A stretch of DNA of 64,000 nt from CAXBGS01 sp963975425 (GTDB taxonomy: Bacteria; Planctomycetota; Planctomycetia; Pirellulales; Pirellulaceae), in contig CAXBGS010000014.1 in NCBI GenBank assembly GCA_963975425.1, positions 1 to 64,000 on the forward strand, written 5' to 3'. The notes under the pieces are model-generated. The model worked only from the letters and a program-made list of their open reading frames with translations. It was not told the DNA's origin and searched no databases. Below are positions 38,340-47,806 of this stretch, piece after piece. The translations under genes and the position numbers were made by a program. Each line of letters begins with the position of its first letter. Position 1 is the first letter of the stretch.

Positions 38340-40169
38340 ATGATGGTCGTTCGTCTGTCGATTCCTGCGATTCTGTGCGGCGTGGTTTTCGTTCTGCTGC
38401 CTAGTGCGATTGCCCAGTCACAAGATCAAGGGCGCGAACAATCTCGCGGGCAAGCACGATCGCAGGATACCGCTCAAGCGGTTTTCGAGGCGTTGATCGA
38501 TCGTGTGTGGCAATTCGAGCTGGACGAAAGCCCGCTGCTTGCCACCAACGTCGGCGATCCTCGCGGGCAAGACCGGTTGCCCGATATGAGTTTGTCGGCG
38601 CTGGATCGACGGTACGCAAAACGCACTCAATTTCTGGAAGAATTGAACGCGATCGATCCTGATGCGTTGAGCGAGAGTTCGGCGACCGATCATGCGCTGC
38701 TGGCGTATCGATTGGGCCAGCAAATTGCCAGTCACGATTTGCAATTGCATTTGATGCCGATCAGCAATCGCGAAGGATTCCATATCAGCCTGCCCGAGCT
38801 GGCGAGGGTCATGAATCCGAGGACCGAGCAAGATTTCCAGAACTACATCTCGCGATTGAAGGATGTTTCGCGCTACACCGACGATCATATTGCACTGTTG
38901 CGAAAAGGGATTCAGCGACAGATGACGCAACCCGCCATCATCATGCGGGACTCGCTCAGCCAGGTGAACGCACACGTCGTTGACGATCCGAGTCGTTCGT
39001 TACTGCTGACCAATCTTAGCGACGAAGTACGTGCGAGTTTTTCCGCCGACCAATGGACTCGCATCGAGAACGAAATTTGCGAGGCGGTTTCGACGCACGT
39101 GGTGCCGAGTTACGAACGGTTCGCCCAGTTCTTGCACGATGAATATCTGCCGCATTGTCGTGGTTCGATCGGTGCGTCCTCTCTGCCTCGCGGGCGTGAG
39201 TTGTACCGCGATCGGGTTCGACGCTTCACCACACTGGACCTGACACCCGAGGCGATTCATGAAACGGGCATTCGCGAGAACAAGCGAATTCGCAGTGAGA
39301 TGGATGCGATTCGTCAGCGAGTGACTTTCGACGGCGACTTGCCGGCATTCATCAAGCATCTGCGAACCGATCCAAAATTCTATCCGGCGACAAAACAGGA
39401 TCTGCTCAAGGAGGTCGCCTTGATCCTGAAGAAAGCCGATGGCCGACTGCCTGAGTTGTTCTCGCGTCTGCCGCGAATTCCCTACGGCATCCGCGAAGTC
39501 CCTGACTACATTGCGCCGCAGACGACTTCCGCCTATTACTGGCCGCCCGCAACCGATGGTTCTCGTGGCGGTTTTTACTACATCAATACCTACAACCTGT
39601 CAGCGAGACCGTTGTATCAGCTGGAATCTCTTTCGCTGCATGAAGCGGTTCCCGGTCATCACTTGCAACTTGCACTTCAAGCGGAACTTACGGACTTGCA
39701 TCCGATCAGCCGTGAAAGCAGTATCACGGCATTCATCGAGGGATGGGCTCTGTACAGCGAACGGCTCGGCAAAGAGATCGGGTTCTATAAGGATTCTTAC
39801 CAGGACTTTGGCCGACTTAGCATGGAAGCGTGGCGGGCCAGTCGGCTGGTGGTTGATACGGGGATCCACTGGATGGGTTGGTCGCGACAACAAGCGATCC
39901 AGTACATGACCGACAATACCGCGCTAAGCGAACACAACATCACCGCGGAAGTCGACCGGTACATCGGCTGGCCCGGGCAGGCACTCGCCTACAAGATCGG
40001 CGAGTTGGCGATCACCCGGATGCGACGCGAGGCAGAGCAGCAATTAGGTGAGCAATTTGATGTCCGAGAGTTTCACGATGCGGTACTTGCCCAGGGCGCC
40101 ATTCCGCTGCCGCTGTTGCAACAGCGGATTGACGCGTTCGTCGAGTCCTACGAATCGACAAGTGACTGA
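38340..40169 (+). CDS. DUF885 family zinc-peptidase-like lipoprotein or periplasmic protein
   Basis: A 609-residue protein. A signal peptide (about 1-23, ending AIAQSQ) is followed by a helical body. The family hallmark HEAVPGHH lies at residues 434-441, a gluzincin-like metal site, with a downstream Glu-rich SSITAFIEGWALYSERL helix. DUF885 members are mostly uncharacterised, but some have been proposed to act as carboxypeptidase-like or dipeptidyl enzymes. The start is ATGATG at 38340/38343 after GAGAGA. It stands upstream of the poly-gamma-glutamate genes, 811 bases away, so a functional link is not implied. Confidence 0.9.
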   Translation: MMVVRLSIPAILCGVVFVLLPSAIAQSQDQGREQSRGQARSQDTAQAVFEALIDRVWQFELDESPLLATNVGDPRGQDRLPDMSLSALDRRYAKRTQFLEELNAIDPDALSESSATDHALLAYRLGQQIASHDLQLHLMPISNREGFHISLPELARVMNPRTEQDFQNYISRLKDVSRYTDDHIALLRKGIQRQMTQPAIIMRDSLSQVNAHVVDDPSRSLLLTNLSDEVRASFSADQWTRIENEICEAVSTHVVPSYERFAQFLHDEYLPHCRGSIGASSLPRGRELYRDRVRRFTTLDLTPEAIHETGIRENKRIRSEMDAIRQRVTFDGDLPAFIKHLRTDPKFYPATKQDLLKEVALILKKADGRLPELFSRLPRIPYGIREVPDYIAPQTTSAYYWPPATDGSRGGFYYINTYNLSARPLYQLESLSLHEAVPGHHLQLALQAELTDLHPISRESSITAFIEGWALYSERLGKEIGFYKDSYQDFGRLSMEAWRASRLVVDTGIHWMGWSRQQAIQYMTDNTALSEHNITAEVDRYIGWPGQALAYKIGELAITRMRREAEQQLGEQFDVREFHDAVLAQGAIPLPLLQQRIDAFVESYESTSD

Positions 40170-40980
40170 CTCTCAACAAGCAGCTGACTTCCCAACAAGC
40201 GGCTGACTCCCTCGGCGAGTGACTGGCCAGGGAACGTCGTCCCGGTTGTTTTGCGACAACGCGTAAGTAAAAGGGTCGATCTGCACTCACCGGCGGCGGG
40301 CATTTGGTCGGCGAACGACCGACGAAGCTCGTCGTCGATCAAAGACGGGATTGCTTCCAAAACGGTGTCCGAATAATCCGAACCTAGGTCATTGCTAGTG
40401 CTGGTTTTCAGAGTAGATTTGGTGCCGGAAAAGCGATTGCTGTGCCGAAACAACGTGTAACTTTCCTAGCGTGTTGGCTCGGCGATTATTCGTCACGGTT
40501 ATGGAGCTTTGATTGCCCATAGGCATAATTCGAGGGTTTGGTCCGTGACCGGTACTTGACGATTTGCCCGACATTGCAACGAATAGTCATTATCGCAGCG
40601 CGCATTTGCGCTCGCTTTTGCGTCTTATCAAAAAACATGCTTCTCATCTCATTTTCGTCTTTCCGTCTAAGCGAAAAATTGCTTATTCAAGAATTGGTTG
40701 GCGACCATCGTTGGAAGTTCAGCGCGGTCGGCTGACTTACTTATCCCAAGCGAAAACAAAAGACTTTTCTGTCGCTCTGCCATGCCGGTGATATGCGCGC
40801 TCACGCGCGTGGTCTCCCTTGGTTGTGCAAACCCCTTTTCCCCCCCGATGCGCCCCTTGGTATCCATCTCTGTCCGTTAATTCGGATCGTATGGCGACTG
40901 TCTGCAAATGCAGCCGGTCGGCTTGTCGAACGAATTGCGCACGAACGACCAAGGTCGCCCTTGTCTTGAAGGAGACTCAG
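40170..40980. other. Long leader region before the pgs operon
   Basis: 811 bases without a convincing gene. Degenerate 18-19-base units (TGACTCTCAACAAGC and TGACTTCCCAACAAGC) start right after the DUF885 stop. From about 40480 the sequence is AT-richer than its surroundings. A GCGCG-CTCA-CGCGC hairpin at about 40795-40808 precedes a C-run. Candidate open frames are short and unlike proteins. I expect the pgs promoter and perhaps a regulated leader here. Confidence 0.55.
40969..40974 (+). promoter_or_regulatory. Ribosome binding site of pgsB
   Basis: AAGGAG is six bases before the GTG at 40981. It fixes that start within a frame that opens upstream at 40819. Confidence 0.75.
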
Positions 40981-42315
40981 GTGACTGGAACGCTTGTCCT
41001 TTCTGTAATTGCAGTTTCTACCTGCCTGGCATTCGCCGCCGAGGCGTGGGTTTATCGTCGGCGATTGAATCGGATTCCGATCCGTGTTCACGTCAATGGA
41101 ACCCGCGGCAAATCCTCGGTCACACGTCTAATCGCAGCCGGAATGCGAGCCGGTGGAATTCGCACCTGTGCAAAAACCACGGGAACGTTGGCGCGGATGA
41201 TATTTTCCGATGGCAACGAAGTCCCCGTCTTTCGCCCCAGTCGGGCCAACGTCATCGAGCAAAAGCGAGTCGTTCGTGCGGCGAACAGCGACAACGCCGA
41301 AGCGTTGGTGATCGAGTGCATGGCACTGCAGCCGGTATTGCAATCGGTGTGCGAATTGAAATTGGTACGTTCTACAATTGGCGTGATCACCAACGCCCGC
41401 GCCGACCACCTAGACGTGATGGGGCCGACGCGGCTGGATGTCGCTCGCGCTTTGGCCGGTACCACGCCGGTCGGCGGGCGGATGTTCACGGCCGAAAACC
41501 GAGTCGACAGCTTAGGCGTATTGGAATCAGCATCGACCGATCGTGGTTCAAAGTTCGATGCGATCAGCGCAAACGAAGTGGACGACGTTACGCCTGAGAT
41601 GTTGGCGGGGTTCAGCTATTTGGAACACGCCGAAAACGTCGCCTTGGCACTGCGTGTTTGCGAATCGGTTGGTGTCGATCGTCGCATCGCGTTGGCCGGC
41701 ATGTGGAAAGCCACACCGGACCCGGGTGCGATGCGCGTCTTTCGCCACCACGTCAGCGATACGCCTTGGTATTTCGTCAACGCGTTTGCCGCGAACGATC
41801 CTGAATCGACTGCGCAAATCTGGGAAACCGCCTACGAACGTTTCCCAGGCGTCGTCCGCCGAGTTGCTGTTATGAATTGCCGCGTTGATCGGCCCGACCG
41901 ATCCACGACGATGGCAGATGCGTGTGCCCAGTGGCGTCCCGCGGATAGCTATATCGTCAGTGGAACAGGGACGGACATCTTTTTGCGTCGTCTGCTCAAG
42001 CGTGGCGTCAGCAGCGATCGCATCATCTGTGTCGGTGACGCGAGCCCCGAAGAGATCCTTGACGCAGTTGCAAGACAGCCGATCGAAAGCACGATGTTGA
42101 TGGGAATTGGCAATGTGGCCGGTCCGGGCATGGCATTGGCTGATTTCTTCCGTAATTCCGAGCCTTGGATGCCAACCGTCGAGACATCCACCGTCGAAAC
42201 GCTGCCACAGAATCATGTGCTGGCGACCACTCCGTTCGATTCCGCCGCGGATTCGACCGGTGGCGTGACCGACGTCGCCTCAGCAAACACCCTTGAACTT
42301 GTCGAGGCTCGATAG
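40981..42315 (+). CDS. pgsB: Poly-gamma-glutamate synthase subunit PgsB/CapB
   Basis: A 444-residue Mur-ligase-like amide ligase that should polymerise glutamate through its gamma-carboxyl. An N-terminal membrane helix (about 4-22) precedes the P-loop HVNGTRGKSSVTRL (GTRGKSS at 40-46). Then come the family stretches TCAKTTGTLARM, VIECMALQP and ITNARADHLDVMGPT. The start is the GTG after AAGGAG. pgsC begins two bases after its stop. Length and motif order match PgsB/CapB of Bacillus and the leptospiral relatives. Confidence 0.93.
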   Translation: MTGTLVLSVIAVSTCLAFAAEAWVYRRRLNRIPIRVHVNGTRGKSSVTRLIAAGMRAGGIRTCAKTTGTLARMIFSDGNEVPVFRPSRANVIEQKRVVRAANSDNAEALVIECMALQPVLQSVCELKLVRSTIGVITNARADHLDVMGPTRLDVARALAGTTPVGGRMFTAENRVDSLGVLESASTDRGSKFDAISANEVDDVTPEMLAGFSYLEHAENVALALRVCESVGVDRRIALAGMWKATPDPGAMRVFRHHVSDTPWYFVNAFAANDPESTAQIWETAYERFPGVVRRVAVMNCRVDRPDRSTTMADACAQWRPADSYIVSGTGTDIFLRRLLKRGVSSDRIICVGDASPEEILDAVARQPIESTMLMGIGNVAGPGMALADFFRNSEPWMPTVETSTVETLPQNHVLATTPFDSAADSTGGVTDVASANTLELVEAR

Positions 42316-42317
42316 TC

Positions 42318-42821
42318 ATGGAATGGATTGCTGTTTCGATCGGAATCGGTCTCATCGTCAGTCTGCTGTTTACCGAAGCGTTCGGGTTAAGCGTCGGCGG
42401 CATGATCGTTCCGGGTTATTTGGCCCTGTACTTTAACCAACCGGTGACGATCGTCTTGACGCTGGTCGCCGCGCTGGCAACTTGGGGCGTTGTCCGCCTG
42501 CTCAACCGATGGGCGATCCTGTTCGGTCGTCGCCGCGTGGTCGTGACGATGGTGATCGGATTCGCCATCGCCTCGATTGCTCGCGCCGCATTGCAGTGGG
42601 CAACGGTGGCCATGATGGACTCACCGCAAGTTGCCGTGGGGATGTCGGCCGAGTCGCAAGCCTTTTTGGTCAGCGCCACGGTCATCGGGTTTGTGATCCC
42701 CGGGCTGATCGCCTTGTGGATCGATCGCACCGGTGTCATTCAAACGCTGTCACCGTTGTTGGTCGCATCATCTCTGGTACGACTTGTTTTAGTGATGTGT
42801 GGAATCGAGGCCGTGACATGA
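42318..42821 (+). CDS. pgsC: Poly-gamma-glutamate biosynthesis protein PgsC/CapC
   Basis: A 167-residue membrane protein with about four to five helices. The N-terminal stretch TEAFGLSVGGMIVPGYLA (about 19-36) is the PgsC hallmark. With PgsB it forms the membrane synthase. It sits two bases after pgsB and overlaps the next gene by four bases (ATGA), so it is a tightly coupled operon member. Family length is normal (about 150). Confidence 0.92.
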   Translation: MEWIAVSIGIGLIVSLLFTEAFGLSVGGMIVPGYLALYFNQPVTIVLTLVAALATWGVVRLLNRWAILFGRRRVVVTMVIGFAIASIARAALQWATVAMMDSPQVAVGMSAESQAFLVSATVIGFVIPGLIALWIDRTGVIQTLSPLLVASSLVRLVLVMCGIEAVT

Positions 42822-44038
42822 AATCCCTGTACTACCGTTCTCAAAAAATTTCGACGCGATCACTCGTCATGCTGACTTGTGTCGCGCTGGCCACGATCCT
42901 TGTTGTGGAATTTTGGCCGGAAGAAAACAGCGACGTCGATCGAGACATCATGACCTCGGCGGCCTATCAGACCGAAGCGGCTTTTGATTCGATTCATTGC
43001 CGACGAGTCGAACTCGGTCACAAGATGCTTCATGATCAAGATCCCGCAGGCACCGGCATGCTGGGGCCATCGATGTCGTTGGTGACGACGTTGCCAGGAC
43101 ACCTGGACGCAAAGCAGACATCGGTCAATCCAAACTTTGCCGCCGTTGCTGTGAAATACCTGATCGATGCCGGTGCGCAACCGGGGGATCGGGTCGCGAT
43201 CGGATGCACCGGGTCGTTTCCGGCGCTGAACATCGCCGTGATCGCGGCGGCCGAAGCGATGGGACTCAAGCCGGTTCTGGTCAGCAGCGCAGCGTCTAGC
43301 CAATTCGGCGCGAACCATCCGGATCTGATGTGGCCCGATATCGAAAAATCACTATTCGAGGAAGGCATCATCGGCACACGATCGGTCATTACGTCGCGAG
43401 GCGGTTTCCTTGACAAGGCCGCCGGTATGACCAGCGAAACGAAGCAATTGCTCGATGCGGCGCTCCAGCGAAGCGGAACCGATGTGCTTGAGGCGAACTC
43501 GATCGAAGAAGCGATCGATCAGCGAATGAAAGTCTTTGCCGATGCGGTGGGGCAAAAGGACTCCGCTGGTAAGGCAAACGGACTCGCCGGTCGATACGCG
43601 GCTTACGTCAATATCGGTGGCGGTGCGGCTTCCGTTGGCGGTACCGATGGAAACGAGTTGCTCGGCAGCGGTTTGATCTTGCCTCGTGACCTTCGACGCA
43701 TCGAATCGGCAAGCCGCGAGAATCGGAAAGTAAAAGGTCCGATCGATTGTGTTGCGATCCGGTTTCTGCGAGATGGCGTCCCGGTGATCAACATGATCAA
43801 CGTGGTGCATGTCGCTGAAAAACATGGCTTGGCCGTCGCGCCGGTCGTTCGTCCGGCCGTGGGTGAATCGAATGTGTACGCGTCCAAGCGTTATCGCAAG
43901 TGGTTAGCGCTCGCCGGGATTCTGTTCATTCTATTGGTGACGTCCCTGATCGTGCGTCCGCCGATGTGGATTACTCGCATCTTGACGGAACTCGGCATGA
44001 CGCGATCCACCCAGAATGAACCGACCTGGATGGTTTGA
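42818..44038 (+). CDS. Poly-gamma-glutamate system protein (PgsW-like)
   Basis: A 406-residue protein I assign to the 'poly-gamma-glutamate system protein' family found beside pgsB-pgsC in some Gram-negatives. One N-terminal helix (about 15-32) and one C-terminal helix (about 363-385) bracket a large extracytoplasmic domain with YVNIGGGAASVGG and ATGACC-like Gly/Ala-rich strands. The ATG overlaps the pgsC stop. A longer frame from 42482 lies inside pgsC. Its job, export or anchoring of the polymer, is not known. pgsA/capA and a gamma-glutamyl hydrolase are not in the window. Confidence 0.82.
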   Translation: MKSLYYRSQKISTRSLVMLTCVALATILVVEFWPEENSDVDRDIMTSAAYQTEAAFDSIHCRRVELGHKMLHDQDPAGTGMLGPSMSLVTTLPGHLDAKQTSVNPNFAAVAVKYLIDAGAQPGDRVAIGCTGSFPALNIAVIAAAEAMGLKPVLVSSAASSQFGANHPDLMWPDIEKSLFEEGIIGTRSVITSRGGFLDKAAGMTSETKQLLDAALQRSGTDVLEANSIEEAIDQRMKVFADAVGQKDSAGKANGLAGRYAAYVNIGGGAASVGGTDGNELLGSGLILPRDLRRIESASRENRKVKGPIDCVAIRFLRDGVPVINMINVVHVAEKHGLAVAPVVRPAVGESNVYASKRYRKWLALAGILFILLVTSLIVRPPMWITRILTELGMTRSTQNEPTWMV

Positions 44039-44076
44039 CATCGGTCACGAGTGCGCGCGCCAGTGGTTTTATTCGT

Positions 44077-44128
44077 TGTGGCTTGTGTGTCCCCACCGAG
44101 TTTTCTCGATGGGGACCGCCGAGCCACA
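44077..44128 (+). terminator. Nested hairpin between convergent genes
   Basis: An outer stem TGTGGCT/AGCCACA (44077-44083, 44122-44128) encloses an inner stem GTCCCCA/TGGGGAC (44089-44095, 44110-44116) with a T-rich loop. It lies between the pgs operon end and the convergent DUF971 gene. It probably terminates transcripts on one or both strands, though no T-run follows. Confidence 0.5.
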
Positions 44129-44163
44129 GTCGGCCAACCTAGACGCCAAGAAGTGACCGCCTG

Positions 44164-44523
44164 TTAGTTCGTTTGCTCAGGCCGCGGACCTTGATAAAGC
44201 ATGGCGAATTGAAAGATTCCCGAATTGTGTCCGTCGCTGAACGCGATGTTATATGCGTAAGTTCCGACCGGACGCATCGACTCGATCGTCAGCGGTGCGG
44301 CTTCGGCTGCACTTAGAACCGGCAGCCCGATCGGACCGGATGAGACTTTTTGTTCGTCCATCCCTCGCTTTTTCTCGCGGCAAGTCGCACAGGGACACGC
44401 CTTGCGCAGTTCCGACGCTGTCCACCGCGTTGACGTTTGGTCGTCCCACATGATCTCGATTGCGGATTCGCCATCGCGGGCGATTCCGGTGGGCGTGTGT
44501 GATGGGGATTTCGATTCATTCAT
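44164..44523 (-). CDS. DUF971 domain protein
   Basis: A 119-residue protein with the DUF971 fold (gamma-butyrobetaine hydroxylase N-terminal-like). It has IEIMWDDQTSTRWTASELRKACPCATCR, then RPVGTYAYNIAFSDGHNSGIF. The CPCATC cysteines could bind a metal. Stand-alone DUF971 proteins occur next to Fe-S or Mrp-type genes in many bacteria. Here it overlaps the PaaK-like ligase gene by four bases. The role is unknown. Confidence 0.85.
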   Translation of the reverse strand: MNESKSPSHTPTGIARDGESAIEIMWDDQTSTRWTASELRKACPCATCREKKRGMDEQKVSSGPIGLPVLSAAEAAPLTIESMRPVGTYAYNIAFSDGHNSGIFQFAMLYQGPRPEQTN

Positions 44524-45815
44524 CGTGCGGTATCGGGTGATGTGTTTCGTTGGTCGACCAAACGTCGCGACTTTGCTTCGAATCGTGGCAGGCTGCCGTG
44601 TGGTACTGACTTGACTTCGACCCGCAGCGCCAGTCGATCGCGCAGTCGATCACAAAGCGTGTTTGTACCTAGGGCGTCCAATTCCACTTCCACCGACAAC
44701 TGGTCCATCTCGTCCAGCCTTGTCGCGGTCATGCGAAATTCAGCGGTGGGATTAATTTCTCGAACAATCGCTTCGATGCTGCTTGGGAAAACGTTGACAC
44801 CCCGAATCACCATCATGTCATCGGCGCGACCGATCACGCCGCCGTCGAGCCATAGAAAACTAGACGGATGATCATGTCGGCGATACCCGCGTACGATGTC
44901 GCCGGTGCGGTACCGAATGGCCGGTCCGCCAAAACGACCGAGATTTGTCATCACCAATTCTGCGTCTTCACCGTCGGCAACCGCCACACCTTGCCGGTTC
45001 CCGTCGTCGAATCGCAGCAGTTCCGCGATGAACTCGGTTTCGATCACGTGTATCCCGCGACCGTCGCGGCTGCCAAAACCCCACGCGCCCAATTCGCTTG
45101 CGCCGGTGTGGTCGATCAGTCGAGCACCCCATGCTGCTTCGATCCGTTTTCGAATGGCCGGAACGGATCCGCCTGGCTCACCGGCGACGATTAGCCGGGT
45201 CACGCTGCAATTTGCCAGATCGATGTCTCGAGACTGGGCGACAGCCGCTAGGTGCAGTGCATACGTCGGCGTGCAGCAGACCACGGTGCATTGATGGTCT
45301 TCAATCATCTGTAATCGTGCTTCACTAGACATGCCGCCCCCGGGCACCACCAAGACTCCGCGGCGTACCAATGCGTCATTGGCGGTCCAGAATCCAATAA
45401 ACGGACCGAACGAGAACGCCATCATCGCAACGTCTTGGTCGCTGACATCGGCGGCATCGAGCACATATTGCCAACAATCCAGCCACCAACCCCAGTCATC
45501 CGGAGTATCGAGCACAGGCATCGGCCAGCCGCTGGTTCCGCTGGTCTGGTGCAGGCGTGTGTATTGGCGTCTCGGCAATCCAAAAATCCGTCCCGGCTGC
45601 CCTCGGCGAGCCGCGATCAAGTCGTTTTTTTCGATGATCGGAAACTCGGCCAGCTGATCAAGTGATTCGAGCCGATCAGGCAGATTGGCGAATCGTTCGC
45701 AATAGAACGGTTGGTCTCGCGCACTCCTTAGCAACGTATTGAAACGGTCCAGTTGTAGGCGGCGCAAGTCGGAATGCGGCATCGATTGACAGGCTTTTCT
45801 CTCGTCCAAATTCAA
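44520..45815 (-). CDS. Phenylacetate-CoA ligase-like AMP-forming enzyme (PaaK family)
   Basis: A 431-residue adenylate-forming enzyme. The AMP-binding motif TSGTSGWP lies at residues 91-98, YRTGD occurs later, and a C-terminal lobe runs from IGRADDMMVIRGVNVFPSS. This is the PaaK pattern. No phenylacetate catabolic genes are near, so the acid substrate is unknown. The frame opens with TTG at 45815, preceded by GAAGGGTGA. The ATG at 45782 would drop the first 11 residues, including part of a conserved helix. It is coupled by overlap to the DUF971 gene. Confidence 0.88.
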   Translation of the reverse strand: MNLDERKACQSMPHSDLRRLQLDRFNTLLRSARDQPFYCERFANLPDRLESLDQLAEFPIIEKNDLIAARRGQPGRIFGLPRRQYTRLHQTSGTSGWPMPVLDTPDDWGWWLDCWQYVLDAADVSDQDVAMMAFSFGPFIGFWTANDALVRRGVLVVPGGGMSSEARLQMIEDHQCTVVCCTPTYALHLAAVAQSRDIDLANCSVTRLIVAGEPGGSVPAIRKRIEAAWGARLIDHTGASELGAWGFGSRDGRGIHVIETEFIAELLRFDDGNRQGVAVADGEDAELVMTNLGRFGGPAIRYRTGDIVRGYRRHDHPSSFLWLDGGVIGRADDMMVIRGVNVFPSSIEAIVREINPTAEFRMTATRLDEMDQLSVEVELDALGTNTLCDRLRDRLALRVEVKSVPHGSLPRFEAKSRRLVDQRNTSPDTAR

Positions 45816-46444
45816 CAGTGGTCACCCTTCGTCATATCAAGCCTGTGAAGTGCTGCGTTCAAGTGGCGGTAAGTTGGATTCTGATTCTTAAGATTGAATG
45901 AAGCAGCGTTCCGAGTCGACGTCGCGATCGACCCCCCCAAGCCGCAAGTGAACACCCCTGTTCCGGAATTCGGATGCGGCAAGATGGCCACCTTGTGAGA
46001 TCGGAAATCGGGATAACGCAACCTTAAACCAGTTTCAATCTCACCAGATTAACACATCCATCACATTCCATGATCGGGACATGGCTGAGGCGTCAGTCGC
46101 GGGAATGTAAAGGAGTCATGAAGACTCGATGAGATCATCGATTGGCGGTTGCGGCGAAGAGTTTCCTCGTTGAAATAGCCCGCATCTCGCAAGAGTTGCC
46201 GCACAGATTTCGGCATCCAAACAAGCTTGTCGGGATTAACGAAACACTCACGTTGCACGCATCAGCGGTTAGTACACCTCCGCTTTAATGATTGCCGATT
46301 CAGGTCCGGTTCAAGCCTCAGGCGATTGGTCGTGGCGCCAGACTTGGAATGGGCGGTCGAGATGACAAAGCAACTGAAGGCACCGACTCATTACTTCACC
46401 CGTTCCCGCTTGGTTCAACTTAAAGCAGTAAAAACTTGCAAAAC
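45816..46444. other. Intergenic region upstream of prepilin-like genes
   Basis: 629 bases. A minus-strand frame at 46061-46258 encodes 65 residues with QLLRDAGYFNEETLRR, which may be a decayed fragment; it has no supportable start context. Otherwise no gene is seen. The region should hold divergent promoters for the ligase and the prepilin-like gene. Confidence 0.5.
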
Positions 46445-47680
46445 ATGAGTCCCTCATCGATTCGCAATCAGCAGTCCTCAGGGTTTACCCTCGTAGAAAT
46501 GTTGGTGGTCATTTCGATCATCGGTGTCTTGGCCGGTCTGCTGCTGCCTGCTGTATCCAAAGCTCGCGCCGCCGCTCGCAGCGTTCAGTGTCAGAACAAC
46601 CTGCGGAATTTTGTCGTGGTCTTGACCTCGCGAACGACGGCCAGTCCTGACGGCGCGTTCTGCACCGGAAACTTTGACCTGGAACGAGACGGCGTGCCGA
46701 CCGAAATCGGTTGGGTCAGCGATTTGGTCAACAACAGCGTTTTGGTGGGCGAAATGACTTGCCCCAGTAATTCGGTCATGACCAGCAAGGCGATCGAACA
46801 GCTGATGACCATGCCTGTTGGCACGAGCCCCGGAACTGAGGGCGACGGGACATTCCACGATCTCTGTGTCGATCGACTTGGCAGCGAAGAATACACTTCA
46901 TCGACCGGCGACCTGAGGCGAAATATTGCTCGCTCAATTGTCGATGGGCCGCCGCCCTCGGGCAGCACGTTGGCGGTCGGTGCGGCTCGCGAATCGATTG
47001 TTTACCAAAAGCTGATTGAGAACGCGTACAACACCAACTATGCCGCGTCGTGGTTCATGGTTCGCGGCGGCGTCAAGCTGGACACCAACGGGAATTTAAA
47101 AACAACAACGACGCTCTGCGGCGATGACGCTCGCGGAACCAACACAACGCTGGGTCCCATGTCAACGAAAACGCTTGACAGTGGCAACGCGCCCGCGAGT
47201 ACCGTTCCCATGCTCTGTGACGCGTCGGCGTCGGGACAATTGTCTTATGGCGTCGGCGAGTTATTCCCCGCCGGCACTTACTACGCAACGCCGATGGTCG
47301 GACGGCCAGTCGTCAGCAAGTTTGGCTTGACCGTCAACGGTGAAGCTCAGGACTTTTTAAAGTTGCCTGGTTTCGCCGACCCGACCGATCGCGAGGGAAC
47401 CGACGGCTGGCTGAGAATGTGGAGCTACAACACGCTGCAGGATTATCGCGGCATGGCGACCGTGCACCAAGGCACGGTCAACGTGGCGATGGCCGACGGT
47501 TCCATCAAAGCCATTCAAGACGACAACGGTGACGGCTTTATCAATAACGGTTTTGCCGGTCCCGATGACCCCATGTTTCCCGCCGGCGGCCAGGTCTTCT
47601 GGACTTCTTCTGAAGTCGAAGCCGGGCCTTTAGTGCTCGCCAGCTACTACTCGCTCTCATCCAAAGGCGAGCAAAACTGA
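46445..47680 (+). CDS. DUF1559 prepilin-like secreted protein, paralogue 1
   Basis: A 411-residue protein with a type IV prepilin leader (GFTLVEML, cleavage after G13) and one helix (to about residue 35). The DUF1559 head ends in AAARSVQCQNNLRNF, then a long variable body. The family tail H-x9-DG is at H341 to G352. Just after it lies DDNGDGFINNGF (359-370), which has the D-x-N-x-D-G spacing of an EF-hand/dockerin calcium loop. The ATG at 46445 is preferred to an in-frame TTG at 46436. Such pseudopilins are abundant in planctomycetes and may form surface fibres or a secretion pseudopilus. Confidence 0.9.
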   Translation: MSPSSIRNQQSSGFTLVEMLVVISIIGVLAGLLLPAVSKARAAARSVQCQNNLRNFVVVLTSRTTASPDGAFCTGNFDLERDGVPTEIGWVSDLVNNSVLVGEMTCPSNSVMTSKAIEQLMTMPVGTSPGTEGDGTFHDLCVDRLGSEEYTSSTGDLRRNIARSIVDGPPPSGSTLAVGAARESIVYQKLIENAYNTNYAASWFMVRGGVKLDTNGNLKTTTTLCGDDARGTNTTLGPMSTKTLDSGNAPASTVPMLCDASASGQLSYGVGELFPAGTYYATPMVGRPVVSKFGLTVNGEAQDFLKLPGFADPTDREGTDGWLRMWSYNTLQDYRGMATVHQGTVNVAMADGSIKAIQDDNGDGFINNGFAGPDDPMFPAGGQVFWTSSEVEAGPLVLASYYSLSSKGEQN

Positions 47681-47806
47681 CTTATCTCTTTCGTTTTCAT
47701 CTTTGCCCACTCATGTAGGAGACTGCACGGCATAGTGACCCCCTGACTCAATTTGTTTCCAAACGAAAACTATTGTTACTAAGAAAAATTTTGAAGGATT
47801 TCAGAA

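Noticed and set aside
46061..46258. 65-codon minus-strand frame, possible gene remnant
   Set aside because: It has slightly protein-like character (QLLRDAGYFNEETLRR) but no start context, homologue I know, or flanking inverted repeats.
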